A DNA stretch of 64,000 nucleotides. Origin: an uncultured Flavobacteriaceae bacterium (GTDB taxonomy: Bacteria; Bacteroidota; Bacteroidia; Flavobacteriales; Flavobacteriaceae). The translations under genes were made by a program, and so were the position numbers. Below, piece after piece: positions 1-8,897 of this stretch (position 1 is the first letter of the stretch; every line of letters starts with the position of its first letter). The stretch lies in NCBI GenBank assembly GCA_947497245.1, contig CANMFO010000001.1:1240001-1304000 (forward strand). Direction: 5' to 3'. The notes below the pieces were generated by a model. It searched no databases. It worked only from the letters and a program-made list of their open reading frames with translations, and was not told the origin of the DNA.

Positions 1-331
1 TATTGCACACTGTGGCGATGTCCTCCCGCAGGGAGGGGGTCACGATGAAATTGGCGCCCATCTGCATGAACATGCTGGCCGCGCCGGCGTCGGTGATCGA
101 GCCTACCCCCATGATCATTCCCGGAAGCTCCTTGATCGCATATTTGTTCAGTTGGGAAAACACCTCAAAGGCAAAATCGCCCCGGGCCGTAAACTCCATC
201 AGCCTTGCCCCGCCATCATAACAGGCCTTGAGCACCTTTTTTCCCAATTCTACATCGGGGTGGTAGAAAAGGGGGACCATTCCGGTCTCCCGCATTACCA
301 TCGCTACTTCTATTCTACTGTACTGGGCCAT
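1..331 (-). CDS. eda: 2-dehydro-3-deoxyphosphogluconate (KDPG) aldolase, partial
   Basis: Cytosolic class I aldolase that splits KDPG into pyruvate and glyceraldehyde-3-phosphate. The gene starts at 331 on the minus strand (MAQYSRIEVAMVMRE...) and runs off the left edge, so only about 110 N-terminal residues are present. Visible family signatures are an early 'GMVPLFYH' strand, 'GGARLMEFTARGD' with the conserved Glu and Arg, and 'GSITDAGAASMFMQMGANFIVTPS', the barrel segment just before the Schiff-base Lys, which lies outside the window. KDG kinase ends 44 bases upstream on the same strand and would supply its substrate. A role on 4-hydroxy-2-oxoglutarate is possible in this family. Function is inferred from the family; the catalytic Lys cannot be checked here. 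Confidence 0.9.
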   Translation of the reverse strand, partial: MAQYSRIEVAMVMRETGMVPLFYHPDVELGKKVLKACYDGGARLMEFTARGDFAFEVFSQLNKYAIKELPGMIMGVGSITDAGAASMFMQMGANFIVTPSLREDIATVCN

Positions 332-375
332 TGTTTCTTTGGATTGTTGGATTATTGGATCGTTCTTTTCACGGG

Positions 376-1416
376 TCATCTCGCCACCCGTCCGGAAGCA
401 TCCCCGCCCATCAGTTTTTTTACCTCATCGACGGTCACCAGGTTGGCGTCCCCTTTTATGGTATGTTTCAGACAGGAGGCCGCCACGGCAAAATCAAGGG
501 CGTTCTGGTCGTCGTCAGGGTATTGGAGCAGGCCGTAGATCAGACCGCCCATAAAGGAATCGCCCCCTCCTACCCGGTCCACGATATCGGTAATCTGGTA
601 TTCCGCGGATTTGTACATGGTGCTCCCATCGTACAGTACACCGGCCCAGGTATTATGCGATGCCGATATGGAACCCCTCAATGTGGTGATCACCTTTTTG
701 GCGTTTGGGAATTTTTTCATCATCTGTTGACAGACCGAGAGGAAGGCCTCTGCCTTTACATGCGCGCCCTGAGTGGTAATATCGAGTCCCTCGGGCTTGA
801 TATGGAAGTGTTTTTCGGCATCTTCCTCATTGCCCAATATGATGTCGCAGTAAGATGTGAGCTGGGTCATTATCCCCTCGGGCTCCACACCATATTTCCA
901 GAGCTTTGCCCGATAATTCAGGTCGGTGGATACGGTAAGGCCCAGGTCTTTGGCAGCCTTCACCGCTTCAAGACAAGCGTCCGCGGCCCCTTGTGAAATG
1001 GCCGGGGTGATGCCGGTCCAATGGAACCATCCCGCTCCTTCGAAGACTTTTTCCCAGTCAATCATTCCGGCCTTTATCTCCGCTATGGCCGAATGGGCTC
1101 GGTCGTAGACCACTTTGCTCCCGCGACTGACCGCCCCTGTTTCCAGAAAGTAAATGCCCAGGCGATCGCCACCAAAGACGATCTGGTCGGTACCTACGCC
1201 TCTTTTGCGCATTTCCATCAGGGCACAGTCCCCTATGTCGTTATTGGGCAAACGGGTCACAAAATCCACCGGAACCCCGTAGTTGGCAAGGGAAACGGCA
1301 ACATTCGATTCCCCGCCCCCGTATACCACATCAAAACTGCTTGCCTGTGAAAATCTTAAAAAACCTGGAGGGGACAAACGCAACATGATTTCCCCAAATG
1401 TCACTACTTTCTTCAT
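376..1416 (-). CDS. kdgK: 2-keto-3-deoxygluconate kinase, PfkB family
   Basis: Ribokinase-family sugar kinase of 346 residues, predicted to phosphorylate 2-keto-3-deoxygluconate to KDPG with ATP. Both PfkB signatures are visible: the N-terminal Gly-rich substrate motif GGGESN at residues 33-38, and the C-terminal anion-hole motif DRVGGGDSF near 280-288, where Asp286 is the catalytic base. The aldolase for its product follows 44 bases downstream, and a sugar-acid dehydratase able to make keto-deoxy acids lies upstream, so the three form a coherent route. A 209-base gap separates it from the gene upstream. Other PfkB substrates, such as keto-deoxygalactonate, cannot be excluded from sequence. 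Confidence 0.9.
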   Translation of the reverse strand: MKKVVTFGEIMLRLSPPGFLRFSQASSFDVVYGGGESNVAVSLANYGVPVDFVTRLPNNDIGDCALMEMRKRGVGTDQIVFGGDRLGIYFLETGAVSRGSKVVYDRAHSAIAEIKAGMIDWEKVFEGAGWFHWTGITPAISQGAADACLEAVKAAKDLGLTVSTDLNYRAKLWKYGVEPEGIMTQLTSYCDIILGNEEDAEKHFHIKPEGLDITTQGAHVKAEAFLSVCQQMMKKFPNAKKVITTLRGSISASHNTWAGVLYDGSTMYKSAEYQITDIVDRVGGGDSFMGGLIYGLLQYPDDDQNALDFAVAASCLKHTIKGDANLVTVDEVKKLMGGDASGRVAR

Positions 1417-1463
1417 TTAATATTGGTTTTGAAGCTGTCTTTGGCCGCTATTCATCAATAAAA

Positions 1464-1471
1464 CAAAATTA
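1464..1471 (-). promoter_or_regulatory. Candidate -7 element upstream of kdgK
   Basis: Read on the minus strand this is TAATTTTG, an exact match to the Bacteroidota -7 consensus TAnnTTTG. It lies about 48 bases upstream of the kdgK start. I found no TTG at a normal spacing, so the call is weak. The rest of the gap between 1417 and 1625 shows nothing else recognisable. Confidence 0.3.
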
Positions 1472-1625
1472 CAACTTGTTCCGCAACGGGCCGTATTATA
1501 TGATCGGGAAAAATATAACAAATAGCCCGCACTGTGTAGTATTGTGAAATGGAGGACAATCCCGCTTTTCGAAATTGGGTATTTGGCAATTTTTCGTTCC
1601 ACACTTGGAACGGCCCTCTTCCAAA

Positions 1626-2078
1626 TCACAATTTATAGGCCTGTCTGGCCAAAAGTTTCCATTCCCCGCCGCGCTTTCGAAAAATCATGAGGTTCCCTAT
1701 CCGGACCTCCATCAAATTCCCGGCAGTTTTGCCCTTGGTCATGAAAATGTGCCGTACCATGGCAATGTCTCCCGTGATGGTGATGGTCTGGTCGGAAGCA
1801 TCTATGGAAATATAATCGAAGGTGCCGTTGACGACCGCATCGATAAACTGCGACTTGTTTTCCAAGGATCCGCTGGAGTGTCCGTACGACAGTTCCTCCA
1901 AAGTCAAATTGCCCAGGGTATTTTCATCCGGGTCAACCATGGCGGCGAACAGGGTCTTGACCGTGGTGGCCACTTTACTGGTGTCCCTATCGTCGTCCGG
2001 GGATTTGGGGGTGGATTGGGCCGAAACTGCAAATCCGATAAAAAGGGTCAGTGCTAACAGGGTCTTTTGGTATTTCAT
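1626..2078 (-). CDS. Secreted NTF2-like (SnoaL/DUF4440-type) protein
   Basis: Protein of 150 residues with a cleavable signal peptide (MKYQKTLLALTLFIGFAVSAQ) and then a single NTF2-like cone fold. Typical marks are an early helix with 'VATTVKTLFAAMVDPDE', the central 'VNGTFDYISIDASDQTI' region and the closing strand 'MIFRKRGGEWKLLARQAYKL'. The family includes small ligand-binding or enzyme-like domains of mostly unknown role. It sits between the dehydratase (57 bases upstream) and kdgK on the same strand, so a link to sugar-acid use is possible but only inferred. A second unrelated-looking member of the same fold lies at 4657-5088. Confidence 0.75.
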   Translation of the reverse strand: MKYQKTLLALTLFIGFAVSAQSTPKSPDDDRDTSKVATTVKTLFAAMVDPDENTLGNLTLEELSYGHSSGSLENKSQFIDAVVNGTFDYISIDASDQTITITGDIAMVRHIFMTKGKTAGNLMEVRIGNLMIFRKRGGEWKLLARQAYKL

Positions 2079-2135
2079 AAGTTTTTGGATTAAAGCGTAT
2101 GGTTATTGATTTATGTTTGAATTGAATTTAGTGGC

Positions 2136-3635
2136 TCAGCTATAGGTTCTGTCATGTGAACGCAGTTTGTCCCACTCTTTCGTAGGTGCAAAATAGCTCT
2201 TGTCGCTTGGATGGATATGTTTTTTCAGCACATCTTCGTCCAATTCAATTCCAAGTCCCGGTGCCGTCAAGGGAACGGGGGCAAAACCTTTGTCGATCAT
2301 CTTGAACCCGCCTACTGTTTTTACCAGGTCCTCCCACCAGGGAACATCTACCGAATGGTGCTCCAGGGCCAAGAAATTCTGGGTGGCGGCGGCACAATGG
2401 ACGCTGGCCATGAACGATACCGGGGTACCGGCCTGGTGCATGGCCATGGCAATGCCAAATTCTTCGGCATAGTCACCGATGCGCTTTGTTTCCAGAAGTC
2501 CTCCGGAAGAAGCCAGGTCCGGATGGACAATGTCCACGGCCCGCTCATGGATCAAAGGCTTGAAATCCTTTAGGAGGTAAATATCCTCGCCTGTGGTGGT
2601 CGGAGTCTCTATGGAGTTTGTTATCGTCTTCCATTGTTCGGTATACTGCCAAGGCACCATATCCTCGAACCAAGCCAGGCGGTATTTCTCGAGTGCCCTG
2701 GCCAGGCGAATGTTGTTGTTCAGATCGAAGTGCCCATAGTGGTCTGTCGAAATCGGAATCTCGTACCCCACCATGCTACGTACATTTTCAACGATTTGGG
2801 CCAGTTCCTCCAAGCCTTTTTCCGTTATCTGAATTTGGGTAAACGGGTGCATGGTGTTTCCATAGGACATCGCGTTCTTAAGATCTCCCCATTGTGCCAG
2901 ATTTCCATTGGCGTCTTCCCAGAACTTGCTATTTACAACGGTCCCCGCTTTTCCTTTCAGTTCGGAAATCGACACATCCATTTTTAGCCAGGTGTATCCC
3001 TGTTCCTTCACCCGGAACTCGATCAACCTCTTTTGCTCTTCCGGGGAATCGGCCTCCGGGGTGTCCGCATACAATCTGATTTTATCCCGGTACCTTCCGC
3101 CCAACAATTGCCAGGCCGGTACATTATAGGCCTTGCCACAGAGGTCCCATAATGCCATCTCCACGGCACAGACCCCGCCCGCCTGGCGTGCGGGTCCCCC
3201 GAACTGCTTTATGGTTTTGAACAACTTCTCCACATTGCACGGATTCTCTCCAAGGATACGGCTTTTCAACATTAGGGCATAGCGTACATCGGCAGCGTCC
3301 CGAACTTCTCCCAGACCGTATATGTCCTGGTTGGTGTCGATACGGATAATGGCGGTGCCTCCCATAACGTTCGTCAGTACATAGCGCATATCCGTTATTC
3401 TCAATTCGGAGGGTGATGAGTTTCGGTTTACCTTTGCCGTGGTCTCCGACAGGTCATCTTCAATGGAATATCCCATAAAACTGGACAGTGCAATACCTCC
3501 CAATGCCGTTTTCTTTAAGAAATTCCTGCGGTCGTCCTTGGTTTTGGGGTTTTCCATTTCCGCCTGCCTGGAAACGGCATACGTCTTTTCTTCCTCTTTG
3601 TTTTTGGCGATAAGTCGCTGCAAGGTGTTTTTCAT
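2136..3635 (-). CDS. Enolase-superfamily sugar-acid dehydratase with twin-arginine motif
   Basis: Mandelate racemase/muconate lactonizing enzyme family protein, 499 residues from the MKNTLQRL start. Upstream in-frame Met codons at 3653 and 3686 would add 6 or 17 residues. Predicted to remove water from an aldonic or uronic acid, giving a 2-keto-3-deoxy acid for the kinase and aldolase downstream. Key residues seen: Lys218 in 'WLKMD', metal ligands Asp298 (STDHYG), Glu324 (FEDM) and Glu350 (GEDIY), general base His400 (MHQAGTP) and Glu425 (LEHH). This D/E/E plus H pattern fits galactonate/gluconate-type dehydratases. A Tat-like motif RRNFLKK with a hydrophobic stretch starts at residue 36, giving an unusually long n-region; periplasmic export is therefore possible. 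The exact substrate is not determinable. Confidence 0.85.
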   Translation of the reverse strand: MKNTLQRLIAKNKEEEKTYAVSRQAEMENPKTKDDRRNFLKKTALGGIALSSFMGYSIEDDLSETTAKVNRNSSPSELRITDMRYVLTNVMGGTAIIRIDTNQDIYGLGEVRDAADVRYALMLKSRILGENPCNVEKLFKTIKQFGGPARQAGGVCAVEMALWDLCGKAYNVPAWQLLGGRYRDKIRLYADTPEADSPEEQKRLIEFRVKEQGYTWLKMDVSISELKGKAGTVVNSKFWEDANGNLAQWGDLKNAMSYGNTMHPFTQIQITEKGLEELAQIVENVRSMVGYEIPISTDHYGHFDLNNNIRLARALEKYRLAWFEDMVPWQYTEQWKTITNSIETPTTTGEDIYLLKDFKPLIHERAVDIVHPDLASSGGLLETKRIGDYAEEFGIAMAMHQAGTPVSFMASVHCAAATQNFLALEHHSVDVPWWEDLVKTVGGFKMIDKGFAPVPLTAPGLGIELDEDVLKKHIHPSDKSYFAPTKEWDKLRSHDRTYS

Positions 3636-3848
3636 ATTCGTGCGTTGTTTCATGGTTCTCCCGAGCGCAATGCGTGGATCGGACAAACAATATACTAAAG
3701 AATTGGCTTAAATGATATGAATCTCCTTGGTCTTTTATGGGATTTCTTGATGGGGCCATAAACCTAAAAAGTAGGTCGTTTGTCAAGCCAAGGACAACAA
3801 TATCCGAAAAAACCGCGTTATTTGTGGTGAACCGTCAACATAGCTTGT

Positions 3849-4556
3849 ATGGAAAATCACCAAATGGCAAATGCCCCTGTAGTAAGCCAGCTTACCGAAG
3901 AGGCCCGGGCAACGTTCTACAGAATGACCTATGCCCACTTGGCAGGTGCCGTTTTACTTTTCATTCTGGTCGAGATCCTTTTTTTCCAATCGGACTTCAT
4001 TATCAACCTGGCCCTGTCCCTTACCGGTGGATATAGCTGGCTTGTATTGCTGGGAGGCTTTATGTTGGTGACCCATTATGCGGAACGGATGGCGTTGCGC
4101 CATACGAATACCAATATGCATTATTTGGGATTGATACTTTATGTGGTCGCGGAGGCCTTTATTTTTGTCCCTTTGCTATTTATGGTGATGTATATCGGAA
4201 AGGATCATGCCATCGATATCCTCAACCAAGCCGTGGTATTGACACTGTCTTTGTTTACCGGAATATCCGCCGTAGTTTTTCTGACCAAAAAGGATTTTTC
4301 TTTTTTAAAATCGATTTTGGCCATTGGTTTTGCCATTGCACTGGGGTTCATCATTGCAGGAACCCTTTTTCGTTTTGATCTGGGGCTCGTGTTCTGCTTG
4401 GGGATGGTGGTCCTGGCCTCAGGGGCCATATTGTACCAAACCTCTAACATGGTCCATAGGTACCAATCGAACCAATATGTAGCCGCCTCCCTGGGACTGT
4501 TCGCTTCGTTGATGCTCTTGTTCTGGTATATCCTCAGTATTCTATCCAGGGATTAG
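3849..4556 (+). CDS. Bax inhibitor-1/YccA-like integral membrane protein
   Basis: Protein of 235 residues made almost wholly of about seven hydrophobic helices after a polar N-terminus ('LTEEARATFYRMTYAHLAGA', typical of the BI-1/YccA family). The 'MHYLGLILYVVAEAFIFVPLLF' helix pair and the C-terminal helix fit the same family. In other bacteria relatives act in calcium leak or interact with FtsH; no role can be read here. The gene stands alone, divergent from the dehydratase across 213 bases that hold no clear promoter match. A second Met at residue 6 is a possible start. Confidence 0.8.
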   Translation: MENHQMANAPVVSQLTEEARATFYRMTYAHLAGAVLLFILVEILFFQSDFIINLALSLTGGYSWLVLLGGFMLVTHYAERMALRHTNTNMHYLGLILYVVAEAFIFVPLLFMVMYIGKDHAIDILNQAVVLTLSLFTGISAVVFLTKKDFSFLKSILAIGFAIALGFIIAGTLFRFDLGLVFCLGMVVLASGAILYQTSNMVHRYQSNQYVAASLGLFASLMLLFWYILSILSRD

Positions 4557-4656
4557 GCCCATTGTGGGTGGACAGCAAGGTCCAGGCACCTGATAATCAT
4601 CGGGAAATCGGTTTTTTTGTTTCAATTTTTTTACCTTGGGAATAAAACCGGATTCC

Positions 4657-5088
4657 ATGAAAGCCCTATTGTCAATTTTCGTTTTACTTTTCTTGTCCTC
4701 TTGTTCCCAGACCGCATCCAGTGAAAGCGATCTGGCGGCCATTCGCACGATTCTGGAGGAACAACAGGCCGCATGGTCGAACCACGACCTAGAGGGCTTC
4801 ATGCAGGGCTATTGGAAATCGGACTCCCTTACCTACTACAGCCGCGGGAAGGTCTCCCAAGGTTGGCAGGCCACACTGGACAAATACAAAAAAGGGTATC
4901 CGACACCGGCAGAAACCGGAAATCTGAAATTTAAAATTGCCAAGATCGAGGAAATCAATAAGGATGCCTATTGGGTAATGGGCGAATACCATTTAACCCG
5001 GCAGGCCGGGGATACCAATGGTACCTTTATGATCGTCTTCAAGCGGATCAACGGGGAATGGAAAATTGTGGCCGATTCATCTTGTTAA
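4657..5088 (+). CDS. NTF2-like (DUF4440/SnoaL-type) lipoprotein
   Basis: Protein of 143 residues from MKALLSIF; an upstream in-frame Met at 4636 would only add seven polar residues before the signal. The signal ends in a lipobox (LSSC), so it should be a lipoprotein. The mature part is a classical DUF4440 domain: 'IRTILEEQQAAWSNHDLEGFMQGYW' in the first helices, 'DSLTYYSRG' and the closing strands 'GTFMIVFKRINGEWKIVADSSC'. Members of this fold bind or turn over small molecules, but no ligand can be named. It converges on cydB with 25 bases between the stop codons. Confidence 0.8.
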   Translation: MKALLSIFVLLFLSSCSQTASSESDLAAIRTILEEQQAAWSNHDLEGFMQGYWKSDSLTYYSRGKVSQGWQATLDKYKKGYPTPAETGNLKFKIAKIEEINKDAYWVMGEYHLTRQAGDTNGTFMIVFKRINGEWKIVADSSC

Positions 5089-5113
5089 GCGGAAGCGACC
5101 ATAGGAAAGTTCC

Positions 5114-6160
5114 TCAATAACTCGTTTCGTCCAATTTTACCTTGCCTTTGAAGGTACGGTATACAAAGTAGGTATACCCCAATACAAGAGGTCCCCCGAT
5201 CGCCACCATGGTAAGCATTATTTTTAAGGATTTTGTGGAGGCAGCGGCATGATAGACATCAAGGCTGTATTGGGCATCATATGTGGAAAACAGCAAGATC
5301 GGATATAACTCTATCGCGACCAGGACCAACAGAAGGGATATGGTGAGTGCCGAAAAGAAAAATGCCCATTTGTACCTTTTCTTATTGGCCAAGCGGGGTA
5401 CATTTGCAATACACAGAAAGGTGGCCAGCGGCACAACAAAAAGCGAAGGATTATTTTGAAAGCTATCCGAAAGATGGGGGATGTACAACAAGGTGTACAG
5501 GGTAGTGACCGCAAAACTTACCATAAAAAACACCATGGCCTTTTTCAACAGAAGCCTTAGTTTGGCGAAAAGACGCCCCTCGGTTTTTAACAACAGGTAA
5601 ATGGCTCCGTGCACCATGAACAATGAAAGCGTCGTAATTCCGGTCATCAGCGCGTAGGGGTTCAAGAACTCAAAAAAACCGGCCCCTTGATATTGGTATT
5701 GGGGGCCGATGGCAATGCCTTGAAGTACATTTCCCAGAACCACCCCCAGCAAAAATGCCAGTAGCATACTGGAAACACTATAGCAGATGTCCCAAGTGGC
5801 CCGCCACCATTTCATCGGTTCTTTTCCTCTGAACTCAATGGATATGGCCCTAAAAATGATACAGACCAGGAAAAGCATGAACGGTACGTACATCGAGGAA
5901 AACAAAGTGGCGTACATTATTGGAAACCCAGCGAACAATGCCCCGCCCCCTATGACCAGCCACACTTCGTTCCCGTCCCAAACCGGGCCCACGGCATTGA
6001 GGGCAATGCGCCTGCTTTTTTCCTTCCGTAGGAACAAATGCCAGGCACCGGCACCGAAATCAAATCCGTCCAAAATGGCGTAACCGGAAAACAATGCCCC
6101 GATCACCAAATACCACCAAGTCGGATAATCCAATCCCAAAAACGTTTCCATAGTGTTCAA
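5114..6160 (-). CDS. cydB: Cytochrome bd ubiquinol oxidase subunit II
   Basis: Integral membrane subunit of the high-affinity terminal oxidase, 348 residues with about nine transmembrane helices. It begins with the typical 'LDYPTWWYLVIGALFSGYAILDGFDFG' arrangement: the GFDFG motif is a CydB hallmark, followed by 'GPVWDGNEVWLV', another family signature. Its start codon overlaps the cydA stop by 4 bases, showing translational coupling. No cydX-like small gene fits in the 25 bases after the stop, and no cydDC assembly transporter is in the window. Confidence 0.95.
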   Translation of the reverse strand: MNTMETFLGLDYPTWWYLVIGALFSGYAILDGFDFGAGAWHLFLRKEKSRRIALNAVGPVWDGNEVWLVIGGGALFAGFPIMYATLFSSMYVPFMLFLVCIIFRAISIEFRGKEPMKWWRATWDICYSVSSMLLAFLLGVVLGNVLQGIAIGPQYQYQGAGFFEFLNPYALMTGITTLSLFMVHGAIYLLLKTEGRLFAKLRLLLKKAMVFFMVSFAVTTLYTLLYIPHLSDSFQNNPSLFVVPLATFLCIANVPRLANKKRYKWAFFFSALTISLLLVLVAIELYPILLFSTYDAQYSLDVYHAAASTKSLKIMLTMVAIGGPLVLGYTYFVYRTFKGKVKLDETSY

Positions 6161-7536
6161 TTTCCTGTTAGTACTCCCGTGATTTCCCTGGTCAGGGGCC
6201 TGTCTTCCGTATCTGAATCATCGTACGGTCCGTGCTTGATCTTCTTATTGAGCAAATACACGAACAACAAAAAGAGCAGGGTGTAGACCACCATGAACAA
6301 AATCAATGAAAATAAAACCTGGTTTGCGGAAACGGCTTGTGAAAAGGCATCGGAAGTACGCAGCAAGCCATAGACCACCCAAGGTTGTCTCCCCATTTCA
6401 GCGGCAAACCAACCTGCCTGATTCGCAATCTGGGGAAGAAATGCAGCGAAGACAAATGTCCATAACAACCAAGGTTTATCGAACAACTTTCCCCGCCACC
6501 ACAAGTAGCTCGCGTAGAGCGAAAGGATGATCAGAAACATTCCGATAAGGACCATAATATGGTAAAATTGGAACACGGCATTGACCTGCGACGGTCGGTC
6601 TTCCTCGGGAAAAGCGTTCAAGCCCATTACCGGCGTATCAAATCTGTAGTCGATCAAAAAGGAAAGTCCTCCAGGAATCCTTAAGCCCGTGACCTCTTGC
6701 CTTTCTTTATCCACCCAACCCACAAGGTACATGTCCGCTGGGGCAGAAGTTTCGAAATGACCTTCCATGGCCGCCAGTTTTGCCGGTTGGTTTTTGGCCA
6801 CACCATCGGCAGAACTGTGTCCTGTTATCAATTGGCACAGCGAAAAAACGGTGGCGACCACCAGGGTCAATCTGAAAGCCTTTTTTGAAATCCCAACAAA
6901 TCGACCTTTCAAAATATAATAGGCGTGCACGCTCAATATCAAAAAGGCACCCGCCAGGAAAGCCCCCAACCAAACATGTAGAATGCGGTCCACACTGGAG
7001 GGATTAAAGACCATGGCCCAAAAATCGGTGATTTCGGCCCGGGCATCCAAACCTTCGCCCACAATATGATATCCGGCCGGGGTCTGTTGCCAGCTATTGG
7101 CCACGACGATCCAAATGGCCGAAAACATCGAGCCCAAAAAGACACCAATGGTAGCAACCAGGTGCACCCAAGGTTTTACCCTGTTCCAACCGAACAACAG
7201 CACCCCGAGAAATCCGCTTTCCAGGGCAAAGGCAAAAATTCCCTCCGCGGCCAGGGCACTGCCAAAAATATCACCCACATAGCGCGAGTATACCGCCCAA
7301 TTGGTTCCAAATTCGAACTCCATTACAATACCCGTGACCACTCCGATCCCGAAGGTAAGTGCAAATATCTTGGTCCAAAACTTGGCAAGGATATGATATT
7401 CCTTGTTTTTGGTCCTAAGGTACAGGCTTTCGAAAGCAACCATGACCAATCCCAGGCCAATGCTCAAAGGCGGATAGATGTAGTGAAATGCTATGGTGAA
7501 GGCAAACTGGATACGGGCGAGAATCTCAACATCCAT
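6157..7536 (-). CDS. cydA: Cytochrome bd ubiquinol oxidase subunit I
   Basis: Catalytic haem-bearing subunit of cytochrome bd oxidase, 459 residues, which oxidises quinol and reduces oxygen to water under low oxygen. His18 in 'FTIAFHYIYPPLS' matches the haem d ligand, a His in 'RILHVWLGAF' the haem b558 ligand, and 'GRQPWVVYGLLRT' is the conserved loop near haem b595. The length indicates the short quinol-loop (non-E. coli) type. 'GHSSADGVAKNQPAKLAAMEG' precedes the loop. First gene of the cydAB operon, with a good promoter 20 to 46 bases upstream of its start. Confidence 0.95.
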   Translation of the reverse strand: MDVEILARIQFAFTIAFHYIYPPLSIGLGLVMVAFESLYLRTKNKEYHILAKFWTKIFALTFGIGVVTGIVMEFEFGTNWAVYSRYVGDIFGSALAAEGIFAFALESGFLGVLLFGWNRVKPWVHLVATIGVFLGSMFSAIWIVVANSWQQTPAGYHIVGEGLDARAEITDFWAMVFNPSSVDRILHVWLGAFLAGAFLILSVHAYYILKGRFVGISKKAFRLTLVVATVFSLCQLITGHSSADGVAKNQPAKLAAMEGHFETSAPADMYLVGWVDKERQEVTGLRIPGGLSFLIDYRFDTPVMGLNAFPEEDRPSQVNAVFQFYHIMVLIGMFLIILSLYASYLWWRGKLFDKPWLLWTFVFAAFLPQIANQAGWFAAEMGRQPWVVYGLLRTSDAFSQAVSANQVLFSLILFMVVYTLLFLLFVYLLNKKIKHGPYDDSDTEDRPLTREITGVLTGN

Positions 7537-7555
7537 GACGGGAAATTTTACCCTA

Positions 7556-7582
7556 CAAAGATACGAAGCGCAGTTTTTCCAA
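7556..7582 (-). promoter_or_regulatory. Promoter of cydAB
   Basis: On the minus strand TTG (7580-7582), a 16-base spacer and TATCTTTG (7556-7563) match the Bacteroidota form TTG-N-TAnnTTTG. The -7 element lies 20 bases upstream of the cydA start, implying a short leader. No obvious operator palindrome overlaps it. Confidence 0.6.
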
Positions 7583-7635
7583 GCACCTAAATACGATACT
7601 CCAGTGCTTATTTTTATGTTAAAAAAAGGAATGCC

Positions 7636-8886
7636 CTAAAACTTCCTCGAAGGGGAAAAAGGAGAAATGTCCATAGCGGTTTTTCGTCCATTGATAACCT
7701 CAGATACCAACTTCCCGGTGGCCGGTCCCAAACTCCACCCCATCATGGCATGGCCGGTGGCAAAGGTGAGGTTGTCCAGCTGCGGGGATTTTCCAATATA
7801 GGGCAACCCATCGGGGGAAACGGGACGCATCCCAGTTTTGGCTTCCGCTATTTCCCGGGCGTTGATCTCCAGCTCGGGATAGAACGTTCGGGCCCCCTTG
7901 GCAATCGCCAGAACCCTTTCCTTCCGTATTATATCATTGATTCCCGAAAATTCCATGGTCCCGGCGAAACGCGTGAATCCCTGCATTGGGGTCACCGCCA
8001 TTTTTGCCTCCATTAAAATCGCGGGAAGCGAGATACCTGTTGGCCTGGACACGTTGATCCGATAGCCCTTCCCGGCCTGCAGCGGCAGCTTTATGTTCAA
8101 TTTTTTCGACAATTGGCCGCTCCAAGATCCGGCGGCCAGGACTACTTCATCCGGAGCATATGTCCCTTTGGAGGTTATAATTTGATGGATTCCACCGTTC
8201 TTAACGGACAAATCCAGCACCTCCTCGCCCGTGCGGATATCCACTCCTGCATCCGAAAGATATCGGAGCATTTTTGGCATAAATTCCGTAGGTGTGGTAT
8301 GGCCATCGCACTCATAATGAATGGCCCCCTTAGCTTCAATCTTGATATTGGGCTCTATTTCGGCCAATTGGGACGGACCGAGTTCTTCCACTTCCAACCC
8401 CAGAAAACGGGCCTTTTGGGCCACTTCCATTTCATGTTCGTACGCCGCATCGGTTTGATAGAGCATGAGCAGCCCCTTTCGCTCCAAATGGAAATTACCC
8501 AAATCGCCCGAGGCCTTTATATCTTCGAACAGGCCCCGGCTAAGTATGTTGATATCCTTGATAACCGGAATGGCCTTTTCCACTTTTTCCCTTGTCGACG
8601 ATTTGTGGAAGTACCAGGACCATTTGAAAAAATCCATATCCCATCGGGGTTTCATGTAAAACGGACTGGCAGGATCGAACATCCATTTGATCCCTTTGGC
8701 GATCATTCCCGGAGCGGCCAACGGAACGATATGACTTGGGGTGATATACCCTGCGTTGACGAAGGAGGCCCCCGAGCTAATATCGGACTTATCGATTACG
8801 GTGACCCGGTGTCCTTCCTTATGTAAAAAGTATGCCGAGGAAAGTCCAACGATACCGCCCCCGATAACAATGATATTTTTTCCCAT
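7636..8886 (-). CDS. FAD-dependent D-amino acid dehydrogenase, likely cis-4-hydroxy-D-proline dehydrogenase
   Basis: DadA-like flavoprotein of 416 residues. The N-terminal Rossmann motif GGGIVG (residues 9-14) with 'VTVIDKSDISSGASFVNAGYITP' binds FAD. The C-terminal 'TGMRPVSPDGLPYIGKSP' and 'TGHAMMGWSLGPATGKLVSE' are the conserved second FAD-contact block of this family. In context it should oxidise cis-4-hydroxy-D-proline, the epimerase product, to 1-pyrroline-4-hydroxy-2-carboxylate, passing electrons to the respiratory chain. It is the last gene of the hydroxyproline operon, 11 bases after the GH88 gene. Without context it could be any D-amino acid dehydrogenase; the neighbouring epimerase, deaminase and semialdehyde dehydrogenase make hydroxyproline by far the best fit. 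Confidence 0.85.
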   Translation of the reverse strand: MGKNIIVIGGGIVGLSSAYFLHKEGHRVTVIDKSDISSGASFVNAGYITPSHIVPLAAPGMIAKGIKWMFDPASPFYMKPRWDMDFFKWSWYFHKSSTREKVEKAIPVIKDINILSRGLFEDIKASGDLGNFHLERKGLLMLYQTDAAYEHEMEVAQKARFLGLEVEELGPSQLAEIEPNIKIEAKGAIHYECDGHTTPTEFMPKMLRYLSDAGVDIRTGEEVLDLSVKNGGIHQIITSKGTYAPDEVVLAAGSWSGQLSKKLNIKLPLQAGKGYRINVSRPTGISLPAILMEAKMAVTPMQGFTRFAGTMEFSGINDIIRKERVLAIAKGARTFYPELEINAREIAEAKTGMRPVSPDGLPYIGKSPQLDNLTFATGHAMMGWSLGPATGKLVSEVINGRKTAMDISPFSPSRKF

Positions 8887-8897
8887 GGGTATTTACC

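Noticed and set aside
331-996. A 221-codon plus-strand frame over the KDG kinase gene
   Set aside because: It is antisense to a clear PfkB kinase with both motifs and gives a Gly/His-rich, unrecognisable product.
1417-1629. A 70-codon minus-strand frame upstream of kdgK
   Set aside because: Contains a candidate promoter element, has unlikely composition and would overlap the upstream gene's end; more likely a leader region.
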